A stretch of 64,000 bases of DNA from JBBECJ01 sp963763325 (GTDB taxonomy: Bacteria; Chloroflexota; Chloroflexia; Thermomicrobiales; CFX8), in contig CAVXOL010000002.1 of assembly GCA_963763325.1 (NCBI GenBank), forward strand, positions 1 to 64,000. The letters are read 5' to 3'. The translations under genes and the position numbers were made by a program. Each line of letters begins with the position of its first letter. The first letter of the stretch is position 1. Below, piece after piece: positions 46,126 to 55,862 of the stretch. The notes below the pieces were generated by a model. The model was not told where the DNA came from. It saw only the letters and a list, made by a program, of their open reading frames with translations, and searched no databases.

Positions 46126-48375
46126 CTACCTCCCATACCTCCACTCGTAGTAGTGCCGTCCAACGTTTCCGGCCTCGACCTGCCAGCCGGTTGGGTTGGC
46201 TGGTGTGTACGTCATGACACGCCGCTCGAACGCCTGAACGAGGACGAGTCGTGGCTGACCGGAGACGGCGACAGTTATCCAGTACGCCTCGGTCAGCGGC
46301 AGGCCGGTCGCGTAGAACGGGTCGAGGAAGAGCCGGTCGGTGATCAACGTCTCGCCGTCGGCGACGATCCCTTCGGCGAGCATGAACTCCCAGAAGACCG
46401 AGGCGACGGTGTGGCCGGTCTCAGGAACGAGCGTCGCAGCCGTCACGCCGTAGGTGGCGAGGGATGGATCGCTTGCGATCGCGCTTCCGCGGGCGACGGT
46501 CTGCATCACGGTTGCGCCGGTTGCAACGGCTGGCTCGTCCATCAATGAGCCGAACGTCGCGTAGGTCGGGGCGTTGGCGTCGTTCGGATCACCGGCGACG
46601 CCGATCTCAGCCGGGTTGAGGACGGTGAACTGTTCATCGCCGCCCTGACGCAGACCGGTCATCAGTTCGCGTGCCAGCAATCCATTCGTGACGTACCAGA
46701 CGCCGTCGTCGAACGCTTCGGGGCTCGTGATCTCCATCCGGGACTTGTCGAAATACTGGACGAGCCGCTGTCCGCCGTCGCTTTGGGCGTACTCCTCCAT
46801 GAAGGCCGCGATGAACGGTTCCGGCCCCCACATCCACGTCCGCTCGACTGCCCCGCTGGCGACCGGCGCGTCGGTCCGCTGCCAGGTCCGAGTGAAAGTC
46901 GGGTCGCCAATGACCGGTGTTGCGATCTCGAACGACTCGGCTGCCGACGACCCGCCCGGATCGGGATTAACGACACGGACATCCCGTGTGCCCGCCAGCC
47001 GTAGATCCGCCGCGCTGATCTCAACTGTGAGTTGCGTGCTGTCGAGGAACGTCGTCTCCCGCGCCGATCCGTCCCACTCGACGACTGATTCTGGGAAGAA
47101 ACCGCGCCCATTTACGTGCAGGATGAACCCCTCATCGCCAGCCAGGGCCGATGTCCGGGACAAGCCCTCGATGACCGGCTCCGGAACCTGTTCCAGCGCG
47201 ACGATCCGGAAGACGCTGCCGGTTCGCATGTCGGCGACGTAGACCTCGCCGGCCTCGTCCTCGCCGAACGAAGAGATCAGCAGGTTGGTCGAGAGCAGCG
47301 ACGAGTGGGCCCATTCGCCGTCGTCACCACGGGCGAGCGTGTAAATGTGGCCACTACAGAAGTCGGCGAAAAGATAGTCGCCGAATAGCAACGGCGATTC
47401 CACACCACGGTAGACGTAGCCGCCGGTGATCGAGCAGCCGGCCGAGTGGTCATATGCGTGGACCGGCATCGTCAGCCCCTCGGTGTCGCATACCTCACCA
47501 GTCGGATAGCAGTGCGGTCCTTCCAGGATGCTCCAGCCGTAGTTCTCGCCGCCGGGGCTGTCGGCCGGCTGGAAGTTGACTTCCTCGTATCCGCTCTGGC
47601 CGACATCGGTGAGGAACAGATCGCCCGTCAGGCGATCGAACGAGAAGCGCCACGGGCTACGCAGGCCGATCGCCCAGATCTCCTCTCGGGCACCTTCAAC
47701 GCCGACGAACGGGTTATCGGGCGGAATCGCATATGGCTCGGCGCTGTCGACATCAATTCGCAAGACGGCCCCGAACAGCGTCGAGAGATTCTGGGCGTGG
47801 CCGTATGGATCACCGACCTCGCTCGTGCCCTCGTCGCCGATGCTCATGTAGAGGTAGCCATCCGGCCCAAAGGCCAGCATCCCGAGGTTGTGGTCGGCCA
47901 GCCGGTCGGTGATCGCCAGGATCGTCGTCGCGCTCTGCGGATCGGCTGTGTCCGGGTTGTCGGTCGATCGCTGGTAGCGGTTGACGATGTTTGTGCCATC
48001 GCTATCAGTGAATGCCACGAAGACGTAGCCGTTCTCAGCATAGTCGGGATGGAACGCCATCCCCAGCAGCCCCTGCTTGTCGCCATCGGTGTAGGAGACG
48101 CCATGCAGGTCGAGAAACGGCTCCGGCAGCCGATCGCCGTTGCGCGCGACACGGATCGCGCCACCCCGCTCGACGACGAACAGTCGCCCGCTGCCATCTC
48201 CGGCGTGGGTGACAAAGACCGGCCCGAACAGCCCGCGCATGACTGGCTCAAGAACGATGACTGGCGGGTCGTCAGGGTCGTGCGCCAGCGGCTGCCGCTC
48301 AGCGACGGCCCCGCCAACCGAGACCAGCGACACCATAAGCAGGACGACGAGCATCAAACCCCGACCAACCCGCAT
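46126..48375 (-). CDS. Exported PQQ-type glucose/sorbosone dehydrogenase-like protein with extra C-terminal domains
   Basis: 749 residues, intact. An N-terminal signal peptide (LMLVVLLMVSLVSVGGAVA) precedes a beta-propeller of the GSDH/Hhip type: LFVVERGGAIRV, GLLGMAFHPDYAENGYVFV, RLADHNLGMLAFGPDGYLYM with the base His, and AIGLRSPWRFSFD. After the propeller (about residue 400) comes an IPT/TIG-like Ig domain (VIEGLSRTSALAGDEGFIL). A roughly 230-residue domain follows, ending GNVGRHYYEWRYGR, of a type I associate with exported Chloroflexota proteins. Predicted soluble aldose dehydrogenase outside the cell; PQQ genes are not in the window. Confidence 0.82.
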   Translation of the reverse strand: MRVGRGLMLVVLLMVSLVSVGGAVAERQPLAHDPDDPPVIVLEPVMRGLFGPVFVTHAGDGSGRLFVVERGGAIRVARNGDRLPEPFLDLHGVSYTDGDKQGLLGMAFHPDYAENGYVFVAFTDSDGTNIVNRYQRSTDNPDTADPQSATTILAITDRLADHNLGMLAFGPDGYLYMSIGDEGTSEVGDPYGHAQNLSTLFGAVLRIDVDSAEPYAIPPDNPFVGVEGAREEIWAIGLRSPWRFSFDRLTGDLFLTDVGQSGYEEVNFQPADSPGGENYGWSILEGPHCYPTGEVCDTEGLTMPVHAYDHSAGCSITGGYVYRGVESPLLFGDYLFADFCSGHIYTLARGDDGEWAHSSLLSTNLLISSFGEDEAGEVYVADMRTGSVFRIVALEQVPEPVIEGLSRTSALAGDEGFILHVNGRGFFPESVVEWDGSARETTFLDSTQLTVEISAADLRLAGTRDVRVVNPDPGGSSAAESFEIATPVIGDPTFTRTWQRTDAPVASGAVERTWMWGPEPFIAAFMEEYAQSDGGQRLVQYFDKSRMEITSPEAFDDGVWYVTNGLLARELMTGLRQGGDEQFTVLNPAEIGVAGDPNDANAPTYATFGSLMDEPAVATGATVMQTVARGSAIASDPSLATYGVTAATLVPETGHTVASVFWEFMLAEGIVADGETLITDRLFLDPFYATGLPLTEAYWITVAVSGQPRLVLVQAFERRVMTYTPANPTGWQVEAGNVGRHYYEWRYGR

Positions 48376-48646
48376 CGTTAACTACCGATTCCTTCCGCAT
48401 GCGCACAACGCAACGACCGGCTCGCCTGGACGAGCCGTCATATCTGGATTCCGATACCGGGCGCTGATTCATTTCTCGATCGCACGGTCGGGCGCGCCAC
48501 CCCAGCGCGCCACAGCGATGGCATCTTCGCCGAGACGGTGGGTGCGGTCAAGCAGGTGCAATAAGACATGACCCGGAGAGGATGCCCACACTGGCACGTC
48601 GCGTGCGCCTGACTGACCAGGCAGATGACGAACGACGGAGGACACA

Positions 48647-49615
48647 TTGACACTGATTGGCTACCACGCGTCGCACGAGCAGTTCCCACCGAGTGAGCTG
48701 CTGGAATACGTTCAGTTCGCCGAGCAGGCCGGTTTTACGGCGGCGATGTGCTCGGACCACTTCCTGCCCTGGAGCGAGTCACAGGGCGAGTCCGGCTTCG
48801 CCTGGTCGTGGCTCGGCGCGGCGCTGGCGAGGACGAGCCTGCCCTTCGGCGTCGTCAACGCGCCGGGCTACCGCTACCACCCGGCCATCATCGCCCAGGC
48901 TGTCGCGACGCTGGTCGAGATGTTCCCCGGCCGCTTCTGGATTGCTGTCGGCAGCGGCGAGGCGATGAACGAGCACATCACCGGCGAGCACTGGCCGATC
49001 AAGTCCGAGCGCAACGCGCGGCTGCGCGAATGCGTCGATATCATGCGCGCGCTCTGGGCCGGCGAGCTGGTCACCCACGATGGCCGTGTGAGGGTTGACG
49101 AAGCGCAACTCTACACGCTCCCACCCGAACCTCCACTGGTCGTTGGTGCCGCGCTGTCGGTCGAGACTGCCAGCTGGATGGGTGGCTGGGCCGACGCACT
49201 CATCACGATCAACCAACCGGACGGCAAGGACCGTGACGTGATCGATGCCTTCCGCGACAACGGTGGCCGGAACAAGCCGGTCTACCTCCAGATCCACCTC
49301 TCGTGGCACCCGGACGAGGGTCGGGCCCGTCAGAACGCCTGGGACCAGTGGAGAACGACTGCTCAGGACAGCAAGGTCCTAGCCGACCTGCGACTGCCAC
49401 ACCAGTTCGAGGCGGCTGCCAAGTTCGTCCGTCCCGAGGACATGGACGGTGGTGTCCGCATCTCCACCGACCTGCGACAACACGTCGAATGGCTCCAGCG
49501 GGACCTCGAGCACGACCTCGCCGGTCTGATGCTCCACAACGTCGGCCGCAACCAGCGTGAGTTCATCGAGGCGTTCGGAAACGATGTGCTGCCGAAACTG
49601 AAACTGGAAAGATAG
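48647..49615 (+). CDS. LLM-class F420/FMN-dependent oxidoreductase (TIGR03885-like)
   Basis: 322 residues. IGYHASHEQFPPSELL, TAAMCSDHFLPWSESQGESGFAWSW and PGRFWIAVGSGEAMNEHITG match the luciferase-like group that includes F420-dependent glucose-6-phosphate dehydrogenase relatives. A TTG start at 48647 is accepted because GGAGG lies directly upstream and the conserved N-terminus begins there. Intact. It is divergent from the exported dehydrogenase, with a 270-base gap in which I see no gene. Confidence 0.83.
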   Translation: MTLIGYHASHEQFPPSELLEYVQFAEQAGFTAAMCSDHFLPWSESQGESGFAWSWLGAALARTSLPFGVVNAPGYRYHPAIIAQAVATLVEMFPGRFWIAVGSGEAMNEHITGEHWPIKSERNARLRECVDIMRALWAGELVTHDGRVRVDEAQLYTLPPEPPLVVGAALSVETASWMGGWADALITINQPDGKDRDVIDAFRDNGGRNKPVYLQIHLSWHPDEGRARQNAWDQWRTTAQDSKVLADLRLPHQFEAAAKFVRPEDMDGGVRISTDLRQHVEWLQRDLEHDLAGLMLHNVGRNQREFIEAFGNDVLPKLKLER

Positions 49616-49719
49616 ACACGCCCGGCTCGACACCCGCGCTGCTATCATGAGCCCGCGAGGCGGAACCGAGCTTTAAGTAAATGGCATCGCCGTCGCGCGG
49701 TGAGCAGGCGGTACACCCG

Positions 49720-50694
49720 ATGAGCATCTGGGCGGTGGGCGCCGCGTACGAACCATACGTCGGCCGTTGGAGCCGGGCCGTTGCCCGTGAGTTTCTGACA
49801 TGGCTTGCGATCCCGGCGTGGAGCCGCTGGCTGGATGTCGGCTGCGGCACTGGCGCACTCAGCGCGGCGATCCTTGCCACCGCCCAGCCAGGGACCGTCA
49901 CCGGCATCGATGCCTCGGAAGCCTTCGCGACCTACGCTCGCGAGCAGATTCCAGACGACCGCGCCGAGTTCATGCAGGCAGACGCGCTGGCGTTACCGTT
50001 TCCCGACGACCACTTCGACGCCAGCGTCTCCGGGCTGGTACTGAACTTCCTGCCCGACCCAGGTCGCGGGCTGGCGGAGATGGCACGCGTGACTCGCCCC
50101 GGCGGTGTCGTCGCCGTCTACGTCTGGGACTACGCTGGTGAAATGCAGTTGATGCGGTATTTCTGGGACGCCGCAGTTGCCCTCGATCCCGCCGCTAGCG
50201 ACCTGGACGAGGGCCGACGCTTCCCGATCTGCCATCCGGAACCGCTGGAACGACTCTTTACCGACGTAGGACTGTCCGATGTGCAGGTCCGGGCGATTGA
50301 TATCCCAACCGTGTTCCGCGACTTCGACGACTACTGGTCACCGTTCCTCGGCGGTCAGGGACCGGCGCCCAGCTACGCGATGTCGCTCAGCGATGAGCAC
50401 CGAGCCGCGCTCCGCGAACGGCTGCGCGCCAGCCTGCCGATCGCAGCCGACGGCTCCATCAGCCTGATCGCGCGCGCCTGGGCGGTATCCGGACTGACTC
50501 CGCGGCAGCTGATTCGCCAACGTGGCACCGCGCTTGCACGTCACCGGCAGGGGCCAGTTACGGACCTACGCCACCAGCGGCACACTCGCTACCCGCGCCG
50601 CAGCCTGTACCAGCGCGGATCGTCCTTCTGTGTCGATTCCGGCAGTCCGGATGGATCGAACGGCAGTTCTTCGACGACTTTCCAGCCTGGGTAG
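49720..50694 (+). CDS. Class I SAM-dependent methyltransferase; 3' end doubtful
   Basis: Motif I WLDVGCGTGALSAAIL, FMQADALALPFPDDHFDASV and ARVTRPGGVVAVYVWDYAG define a UbiE-like methyltransferase. Family similarity ends at about SISLIARAWAVSG (near 50495). The last 65 codons run on into the 3' end of the convergent methyltransferase and look non-native, so a frameshift near 50490-50500 probably hides the true stop. ATG 49720 (MSIWAVGAAYEPYVGRWSR) has AGGCGG upstream and matches related starts; ATG 49681 is the outer option. Confidence 0.75.
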   Translation: MSIWAVGAAYEPYVGRWSRAVAREFLTWLAIPAWSRWLDVGCGTGALSAAILATAQPGTVTGIDASEAFATYAREQIPDDRAEFMQADALALPFPDDHFDASVSGLVLNFLPDPGRGLAEMARVTRPGGVVAVYVWDYAGEMQLMRYFWDAAVALDPAASDLDEGRRFPICHPEPLERLFTDVGLSDVQVRAIDIPTVFRDFDDYWSPFLGGQGPAPSYAMSLSDEHRAALRERLRASLPIAADGSISLIARAWAVSGLTPRQLIRQRGTALARHRQGPVTDLRHQRHTRYPRRSLYQRGSSFCVDSGSPDGSNGSSSTTFQPG

Positions 50695-51203
50695 ATCGCT
50701 TCGAGTTCGGCGCGATCGGCGCCGCTCGGCAACATGCCTCGCTTGCGTGGAGCTAGCGCATACATCAGCAGTGTGGCGTCCGGAGCGGCAACGGCGTTCA
50801 CAAACGCTCCAACTGCCGCTCGGTGCGCTGGGTCCAGCCCGTGGACGGTTCCAAAGTCCAGCAGCAGCCGGAACCCCGAGCCAACATCGGCGGGCTGCAT
50901 CGTCGTGATGTCGCCCCGGATGAACCGAACGTCGACCCCGGCATCGGCTGCTCGCTTGCCGGCTGCCTGGATCGCCTTTGCGACAATATCGATACCGGTT
51001 ACCTGCCAACCCCGTTTCGCCAACCGGACCGACCAGACGCCGGTTCCGCAGCCGATGTCCAGCGCCGTACCGTAGGGCGGCTGGCGGCCCTCCTGCTCGC
51101 GGTCGATCATGGCCGTGATCTGCCGCGCGGCCGGGAGCGTTTCGAGCCGCTCCCAGGGCGTGAAGCCGAGGCGGTAGACGACCTTGTAGAAGAGCACGCT
51201 CAT
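50589..51203 (-). CDS. Class I SAM-dependent methyltransferase
   Basis: 204 residues, intact. Motif I TALDIGCGTGVWSVRLAKRGW, VTGIDIVAKAI and VRFIRGDITTM form the Rossmann SAM site. The YKVVYRLGFTPWE start matches small methyltransferases of this type, and GGAGG precedes ATG 51203. The frame is open back to 51242. Substrate unknown. It precedes no obvious operon partner; an LLM oxidoreductase lies 45 bases upstream in the same direction, separated by ACTCGGC tandem words. Confidence 0.82.
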   Translation of the reverse strand: MSVLFYKVVYRLGFTPWERLETLPAARQITAMIDREQEGRQPPYGTALDIGCGTGVWSVRLAKRGWQVTGIDIVAKAIQAAGKRAADAGVDVRFIRGDITTMQPADVGSGFRLLLDFGTVHGLDPAHRAAVGAFVNAVAAPDATLLMYALAPRKRGMLPSGADRAELEAIYPGWKVVEELPFDPSGLPESTQKDDPRWYRLRRG

Positions 51204-51248
51204 CGCAGCCTCCGCATACGTCGCATCCCAGCCACTCGGCACTCGGCA

Positions 51249-52262
51249 CTAATGAACGTTCGGCATGACCTCTTCAGCCACCAGCCGGATCGTCTCGTGG
51301 TCTTTTCCGTCGAGCAGCTGGTAGACGAAGTACTGCATCCCGGCGTCGGCTCGTGCCTGGTAGTACTCGGTGATCTGCTCTGGCGTTCCGAGGACGACGC
51401 CACGCGCGGTCGGCGGCATCTCATCACCGAAGGAGCGGCGGAATTTGTCGCGAACCTCGGCCTCAGTCGGCGCGACCATCAGCCACGGAACGAAGTGGGT
51501 CCGCAGAACCTCGTCATACGGTCGACCGGCTGCCTCGCAATGGCGTTTGAGCACCTCAAGCCGTGCGCGAATCTGTGACTTGCCCTCCATCAGGTCGCGG
51601 GTGAAGGGGCTCTCCGGCTGGAAGAGGTCGCCAAAGTTGCAGGCGTCGGCGTAGCGCGCGACCTGCCGCAACGTCACCTGCTCGCCGCCACCGGCGATCA
51701 TCAGCGGCGGGACTGGCTGCTGGATTGGCCGTGGGTCGATCCGGACATCCTCAATCGCGTAATGCTTGCCACCATACGAAAACGGCTCACCACTCCAGAG
51801 ACCCTGGACGACCTCAACCGCTTCGGCCAGCTTCGCCTGGCGGACCTTGACGCTCTCGAACGGTTTGCCGAGCGCCGCGAACTCCGGGACGGCCCAGCCG
51901 ATCCCGAGGCCGAGCATGAACCGCCCCTTGCTGAGATTGTCGATGTCAGTTGACATCCGCGCGACGAGCGTCGGGTGCCGATACGGCTCGCAGACGACGA
52001 CCGAGCCGAGCATCACCCGTTCGGTCGAGACCGCCAGCGCGGCCAGCCCGGTGAACGGGTCCGGGCTGAACGACGGGTGATCGTGGAGGAACAATCCGTC
52101 ATAACCCAGTGAATCTATCAGCCTGCCCGCCTCGATCAGGACCGCCAGCGGATCGTCGTGCAGCGTGACGTCGAGCTGCGTCGTCCGCCGCCGCATCGCC
52201 GCGACCTGAACGCCGAAGCGAATGCCCTCATCAGCCTTCGCGACCCACGGATGTCGTGCCAT
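51249..52262 (-). CDS. LLM-class F420-dependent oxidoreductase
   Basis: 337 residues, intact. FGVQVAAM, YDGLFLHDHPSFSPDPFTGL, VMLGSVVVCEPYRHPTLVA and GRFMLGLGIGWAVPEFAALG are typical of the luciferase-like F420 group. The C-terminal LGTPEQITEYYQARADAG is also conserved. Substrate unknown. The downstream methyltransferase may be co-transcribed. Confidence 0.84.
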   Translation of the reverse strand: MARHPWVAKADEGIRFGVQVAAMRRRTTQLDVTLHDDPLAVLIEAGRLIDSLGYDGLFLHDHPSFSPDPFTGLAALAVSTERVMLGSVVVCEPYRHPTLVARMSTDIDNLSKGRFMLGLGIGWAVPEFAALGKPFESVKVRQAKLAEAVEVVQGLWSGEPFSYGGKHYAIEDVRIDPRPIQQPVPPLMIAGGGEQVTLRQVARYADACNFGDLFQPESPFTRDLMEGKSQIRARLEVLKRHCEAAGRPYDEVLRTHFVPWLMVAPTEAEVRDKFRRSFGDEMPPTARGVVLGTPEQITEYYQARADAGMQYFVYQLLDGKDHETIRLVAEEVMPNVH

Positions 52263-52342
52263 GCTCCCTGCCCCTCACTGCCATGCTGATGCCGAACGTG
52301 AAACTCGCACTGTAATTCAGACGAAGCCGCATCGCGCTTCGG

Positions 52343-52930
52343 CTACTCGGGCCGGTCCGGCAGGTAGCGCATCAGTACGACGCCCGATGGAAACGGTCGT
52401 GACTCGACCAGCCGCAGATTGACCCGCTCCCCGTCGGGAAAGACCTTCTTGCCACTGCCGAGGACGACCGGGTAGACCAGCAGGCTGTATTCATCGACCA
52501 GATCGTGCTTCGCCAGGGTATGAACCAGCACACTGCTGCCGTCGACGTAGATGTTCTTGCCTGGCTGCTCCTTCAGCGCGCGAACTTCTTCGACGACGTT
52601 GTCCTTGATCAGGGTCGAGTTGCGCCAGGCGGACGCGTCGGTCAGCGTGGTCGAGACAACGTACTTCGGCATGGCGTTCAGTCTGTCGACGAACTCTTCA
52701 CCCTCCATCGTCTCGAACGCGCCGCCGTGGATCTCCCAGGTCTTGCGCCCCAGGAGAAACGCATCAGCCTGGGAAATCGATTCGTCAAAGTATGCGCCGA
52801 TGTCGTCGTGCCAGTATGGGTGCGTCCAGCCGCCGTGGGCGAAGCCGCCATCGGTATCTTCATCCGCGCCGCCCGGCGCCTGCATCACACCATCCAGCGA
52901 CACGAACTCGGAAACGACCAGCTTGCGCAC
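52343..52930 (-). CDS. Dihydrofolate reductase family protein (RibD C-terminal fold)
   Basis: 195 residues. LVVSEFVSLDGVMQAPGG, ADAFLLGRKTWEI, KYVVSTTL, KNIYVDGSSVLVHTLAKHDLVDEY and LLVYPVVLGSGKKVF are the hallmarks of the YwjB/YyaP-type RibD-C reductases, distinct from true folate-pathway DHFR. It probably reduces a small NADPH-dependent substrate. A GTG start at 52930 follows GGGGAGG closely; the frame is open to 52954. Confidence 0.85.
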   Translation of the reverse strand: MRKLVVSEFVSLDGVMQAPGGADEDTDGGFAHGGWTHPYWHDDIGAYFDESISQADAFLLGRKTWEIHGGAFETMEGEEFVDRLNAMPKYVVSTTLTDASAWRNSTLIKDNVVEEVRALKEQPGKNIYVDGSSVLVHTLAKHDLVDEYSLLVYPVVLGSGKKVFPDGERVNLRLVESRPFPSGVVLMRYLPDRPE

Positions 52931-53164
52931 GATTGTCCTCCCCTGCCACGACACTCGACGGCCATTGACGCCGCCACGATCAATAGTCGTTCGTCACTCC
53001 CTGGAGTCGACACCGACACTGCAAGATGCGTTTAACCTGACCCGACAAACGCGGTGCGATTGTGTCGCGGAGCATGTTGCCACAGATATCGAGATCGATA
53101 GCATCCGCCATGGTCTCGATCCCAACAGCACCGCCGATCCCCAGAACGAACCGATCGTGCGGGT

Positions 53165-53740
53165 TCATTCGCTGTCATTTCCGAACCGCTCGATCAGGCC
53201 GCTGGCGTCGAACTCTTCGATTGTCATGCCGTAGGCGACGTAGTCGTAGTGACGCCCACCGGTGTAGACGAGGCGACGCAGGCGCCCTTCCTGCTGGAAG
53301 CCGAGGCGTTCGAAGAGGCGCAGCGATGGATCGTTGACATCGACGATGTAGGCATTCACCTTCTGGTAGCGCAGCTCGTGAAAGTAGTAGCGCAAGAGCA
53401 GCGCAATCGCCTCCCGCGCATAGCCCTTCCGCTGATGCTCGGACCGGATCGCGATGCCGACCTCGAACGTGCCGGTCCTCCGGTCGCAGTCATGGGCGTT
53501 GACCGAACCGACCAGTTCGCCGGACAACGTCTCGACCTCGAAGTGGAACGTGTCGTTCTCCGGTTCGCGGATCGCCTGCTGCTCGGCCCAGCGGCGAGTG
53601 CCTTCCCGCGAGCGCGGGATGTGGACACGGTCGAGCCAGCGCTGCATCTCGTTGTCCTGGTCCCACTCGTGGTGGATCTCCCAGTCGCCCGGCTCGACGG
53701 CACGGAGCCGGACGATCGACCCCTCCCAGTAGCTCTGCAT
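53165..53740 (-). CDS. GNAT family N-acetyltransferase (RimJ/RimL-like)
   Basis: 191 residues. IVRLRAVEPGDWEIHHEWDQD opens the fold. The acetyl-CoA loop follows in GIAIRSEHQRKGYAREAI, then VNAYIVDVNDPSLRLFERLGF with the RxxxGF end of the family. ATG 53740 follows GGAGGG. It acetylates an amine, perhaps a protein N-terminus or an antibiotic; not decided. It ends next to the ABC permease gene transcribed in the same direction (28-base gap). Confidence 0.85.
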   Translation of the reverse strand: MQSYWEGSIVRLRAVEPGDWEIHHEWDQDNEMQRWLDRVHIPRSREGTRRWAEQQAIREPENDTFHFEVETLSGELVGSVNAHDCDRRTGTFEVGIAIRSEHQRKGYAREAIALLLRYYFHELRYQKVNAYIVDVNDPSLRLFERLGFQQEGRLRRLVYTGGRHYDYVAYGMTIEEFDASGLIERFGNDSE

Positions 53741-53768
53741 CGCGGCCCTCCGTGTCACGCCGTCGTCG

Positions 53769-54605
53769 TCAGGCGTCCCGTCGCGTCAGTGTGACATAGG
53801 CGGCGCCAATCGTGATGACCAGCCAGCCGATGACGACCGCCACGGCCGGGATCGGGTCGAGGTACATCCGCGAGTCCACCAGGTGGGCGATCGCGAGGCT
53901 GTCGGTCGCCGAACCCGGCAGCAGGCTGAGGATGTTCTCCTGCCACCAGCGCGGGAAGAGCGGCCCGAACATCGACGGCGCGAACAACAGCAGCAGGACG
54001 AACGTGATCGGCGCTGCGGTGCTGCGGAAGATGAACGCGAACGTCGCGCCGATGAGTGGAAAGAGCGGCGATGTCAGCGAGGACGCGCCGATTGCACGAA
54101 TGGCATCCCAGTCCGTCACTGACGCCGTCGGCATGTCGAACGCGCTGAAGACCACCTGGCCGACCAGGACCGAGCCAGTCGTCGCGATCAGGGTGACGAC
54201 GATCGAGACGAGGCTGATGATCAGTGCCTTGGCTGCCAGCAACCGTCCACGTCGTGGCGTGACCGTCAGCGTCTGACGAATCATGCCGCTGGAGTACTCT
54301 GACGAAACGACGAGCACACCGAGGATCGTTATCAGGATGCCGCCGACGATCAGCCCGGAGAACGAGAAGGTGATTGGCTCGAACGATTCCCTGTCGGACG
54401 CTGACCAGCCACTCCAGGTTGAGCCAATCGCCACTGACGCGAGTGCAGTCAGCCCGATCGAGAGTACGATGGCGAGTCCGACCAGCAGATAGGTCGAGCG
54501 CGTCGAGACCAGCTTGGTCCACTCCGAGGCAAGGGTCGCGCCAAATCCCACGGTCGGACGCTTGCGGGTCGTGGAGCGGTCGAGCGTTGCTGCGGATGCT
54601 GCCAT
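53769..54605 (-). CDS. ABC-2 type transporter permease
   Basis: 278 residues with six predicted membrane segments (YLLVGLAIVLSIGLTALASV, LIVGGILITILGVLVV, ALIISLVSIVVTLIATTGSV, IGATFAFIFRST, PITFVLLLLFAP and AVAVVIGWLVITIGAAYV). The SSEYSSGMIRQTLTVTPRR stretch is the coupling region typical of this permease type. It starts one base after the ATPase stop (TCA at 54607-54609), so the two are one operon. Likely an exporter of lipid, peptide or drug; cargo unknown. Confidence 0.87.
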   Translation of the reverse strand: MAASAATLDRSTTRKRPTVGFGATLASEWTKLVSTRSTYLLVGLAIVLSIGLTALASVAIGSTWSGWSASDRESFEPITFSFSGLIVGGILITILGVLVVSSEYSSGMIRQTLTVTPRRGRLLAAKALIISLVSIVVTLIATTGSVLVGQVVFSAFDMPTASVTDWDAIRAIGASSLTSPLFPLIGATFAFIFRSTAAPITFVLLLLFAPSMFGPLFPRWWQENILSLLPGSATDSLAIAHLVDSRMYLDPIPAVAVVIGWLVITIGAAYVTLTRRDA

Positions 54606-54606
54606 C

Positions 54607-55575
54607 TCAGCGAGCCTCCTGTTCAGTCGTGGCATGTGTCGGGTCAGCGAAGATCGCGGCGACCGATTCGTCCGCACCGGCGTGATACTCGACACTGTCG
54701 CGCGTCCGCTCCATGAATGCGGCTTCGAGACGGGCGCGTTGCGGCGAGAGCTCGTGGAGCCGCAACCCGTGCGAGGCGGCGATGTCGCCAATCTGGGCCG
54801 CTTCGATACCGGTCACGATCAATGCACCGTCATCAGCGACGGTAATGCTCGCGCCGGCGGCATCGAGGCGCGGCGCAAGCTCTGACGCCTGCGGCGAGAC
54901 GACCCGGACGTGGTTGAGCGTGCTGAGCTGAATGAACTCCGAGATGCTCGTATCGGCAATTAGCCGCCCGCGCCCGATCACGATCAGGTGATCGGCTGTC
55001 TCTTCCATCTCGTTCATCAGGTGGCTGGAGACGAAGATCGTCCGGCCTTCGGAGGCCAGCCGCCGCATCAGCGTCCTGATCCAGACGATGCCCTCCGGGT
55101 CGAGGCCGTTGACCGGCTCGTCGAAGAGCAGGATCTCCGGGTCGCCGAGCAACGCGCCGGCAATCCCCAGCCGTTGGTACATACCGAGCGAGAACCCGTC
55201 TATGCTCTTCTCGGCGACGCTGCTGAGGCCGACGATGTCGAGCACCTCGTCGATTCGGCTCCTGGGGATACCGCCAGCCTGCGCCAGCCATTGCAGGTGC
55301 TTGAAGGCCGAGCGGCGGCCGAAGACGGCCTTGGCGTCCAGCAGCGCGCCGACCTCGTACATTGGCGCCGGCAGGTCGCGGTAGGATCTGCCGTTGACCG
55401 TCACCGACCCCGATGTCGGGTTGTCGAGGCCGAGGATCATCCGCATCGTCGTCGACTTCCCAGCGCCGTTCGGGCCGAGGAAGCCGGTCACGATACCGGG
55501 CTTGATGTCGAACGTCAGCCCGTCAACCGCCTTCACATCACCAAAGTGCTTTGAGAGGTCACGCACCTCAATCAC
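54607..55575 (-). CDS. ABC transporter ATP-binding protein
   Basis: 322 residues. Walker A GPNGAGKST, signature FSLGMYQR, Walker B ILLFDEPVNGLD and the switch His in IFVSSHLMNE are all present, in the DrrA/NatA-like arrangement for ABC-2 permeases. A C-terminal domain (residues about 220-322) is typical of drug exporters. GTG 55575 (VIEVRDLSKHFG) follows AAAGGA; the frame runs open upstream to 56028 without similarity. Pairs with the permease at 53769. Confidence 0.88.
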   Translation of the reverse strand: MIEVRDLSKHFGDVKAVDGLTFDIKPGIVTGFLGPNGAGKSTTMRMILGLDNPTSGSVTVNGRSYRDLPAPMYEVGALLDAKAVFGRRSAFKHLQWLAQAGGIPRSRIDEVLDIVGLSSVAEKSIDGFSLGMYQRLGIAGALLGDPEILLFDEPVNGLDPEGIVWIRTLMRRLASEGRTIFVSSHLMNEMEETADHLIVIGRGRLIADTSISEFIQLSTLNHVRVVSPQASELAPRLDAAGASITVADDGALIVTGIEAAQIGDIAASHGLRLHELSPQRARLEAAFMERTRDSVEYHAGADESVAAIFADPTHATTEQEAR

Positions 55576-55862
55576 AAAACAGTTCCTTTCTCCCGCAGGC
55601 GTTTGAGATTCGTCATCGAGGGAGTCCGTCACACTCAAGACAGGATTCCCGCAAGAGCGCAACCATCCGGTTACGCCGCCTTGATACGGATCGGGATATC
55701 CCGAAAAACTCGCAGCGCGAGCGCTGCCCGGGCGACGACCGAGTCGATCAACACCGGTTGACCGTTGACGACGAGAGCCGGCGCCTCCCCGTCGCCCACC
55801 GCCCGGACGAGTTGGTGAGTCGTCCGGGCAATGGCGTGTGGTGGCGTTGAGGTGTGGCGTCG

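Noticed and set aside
55671..55862. Open frame in the same phase after the GAPDH stop (64 codons, PHAIARTTHQLVRAVGDGE ...)
   Set aside because: No start codon, no ribosome site and no secure family match; an open run of this length is not rare in GC-rich DNA.
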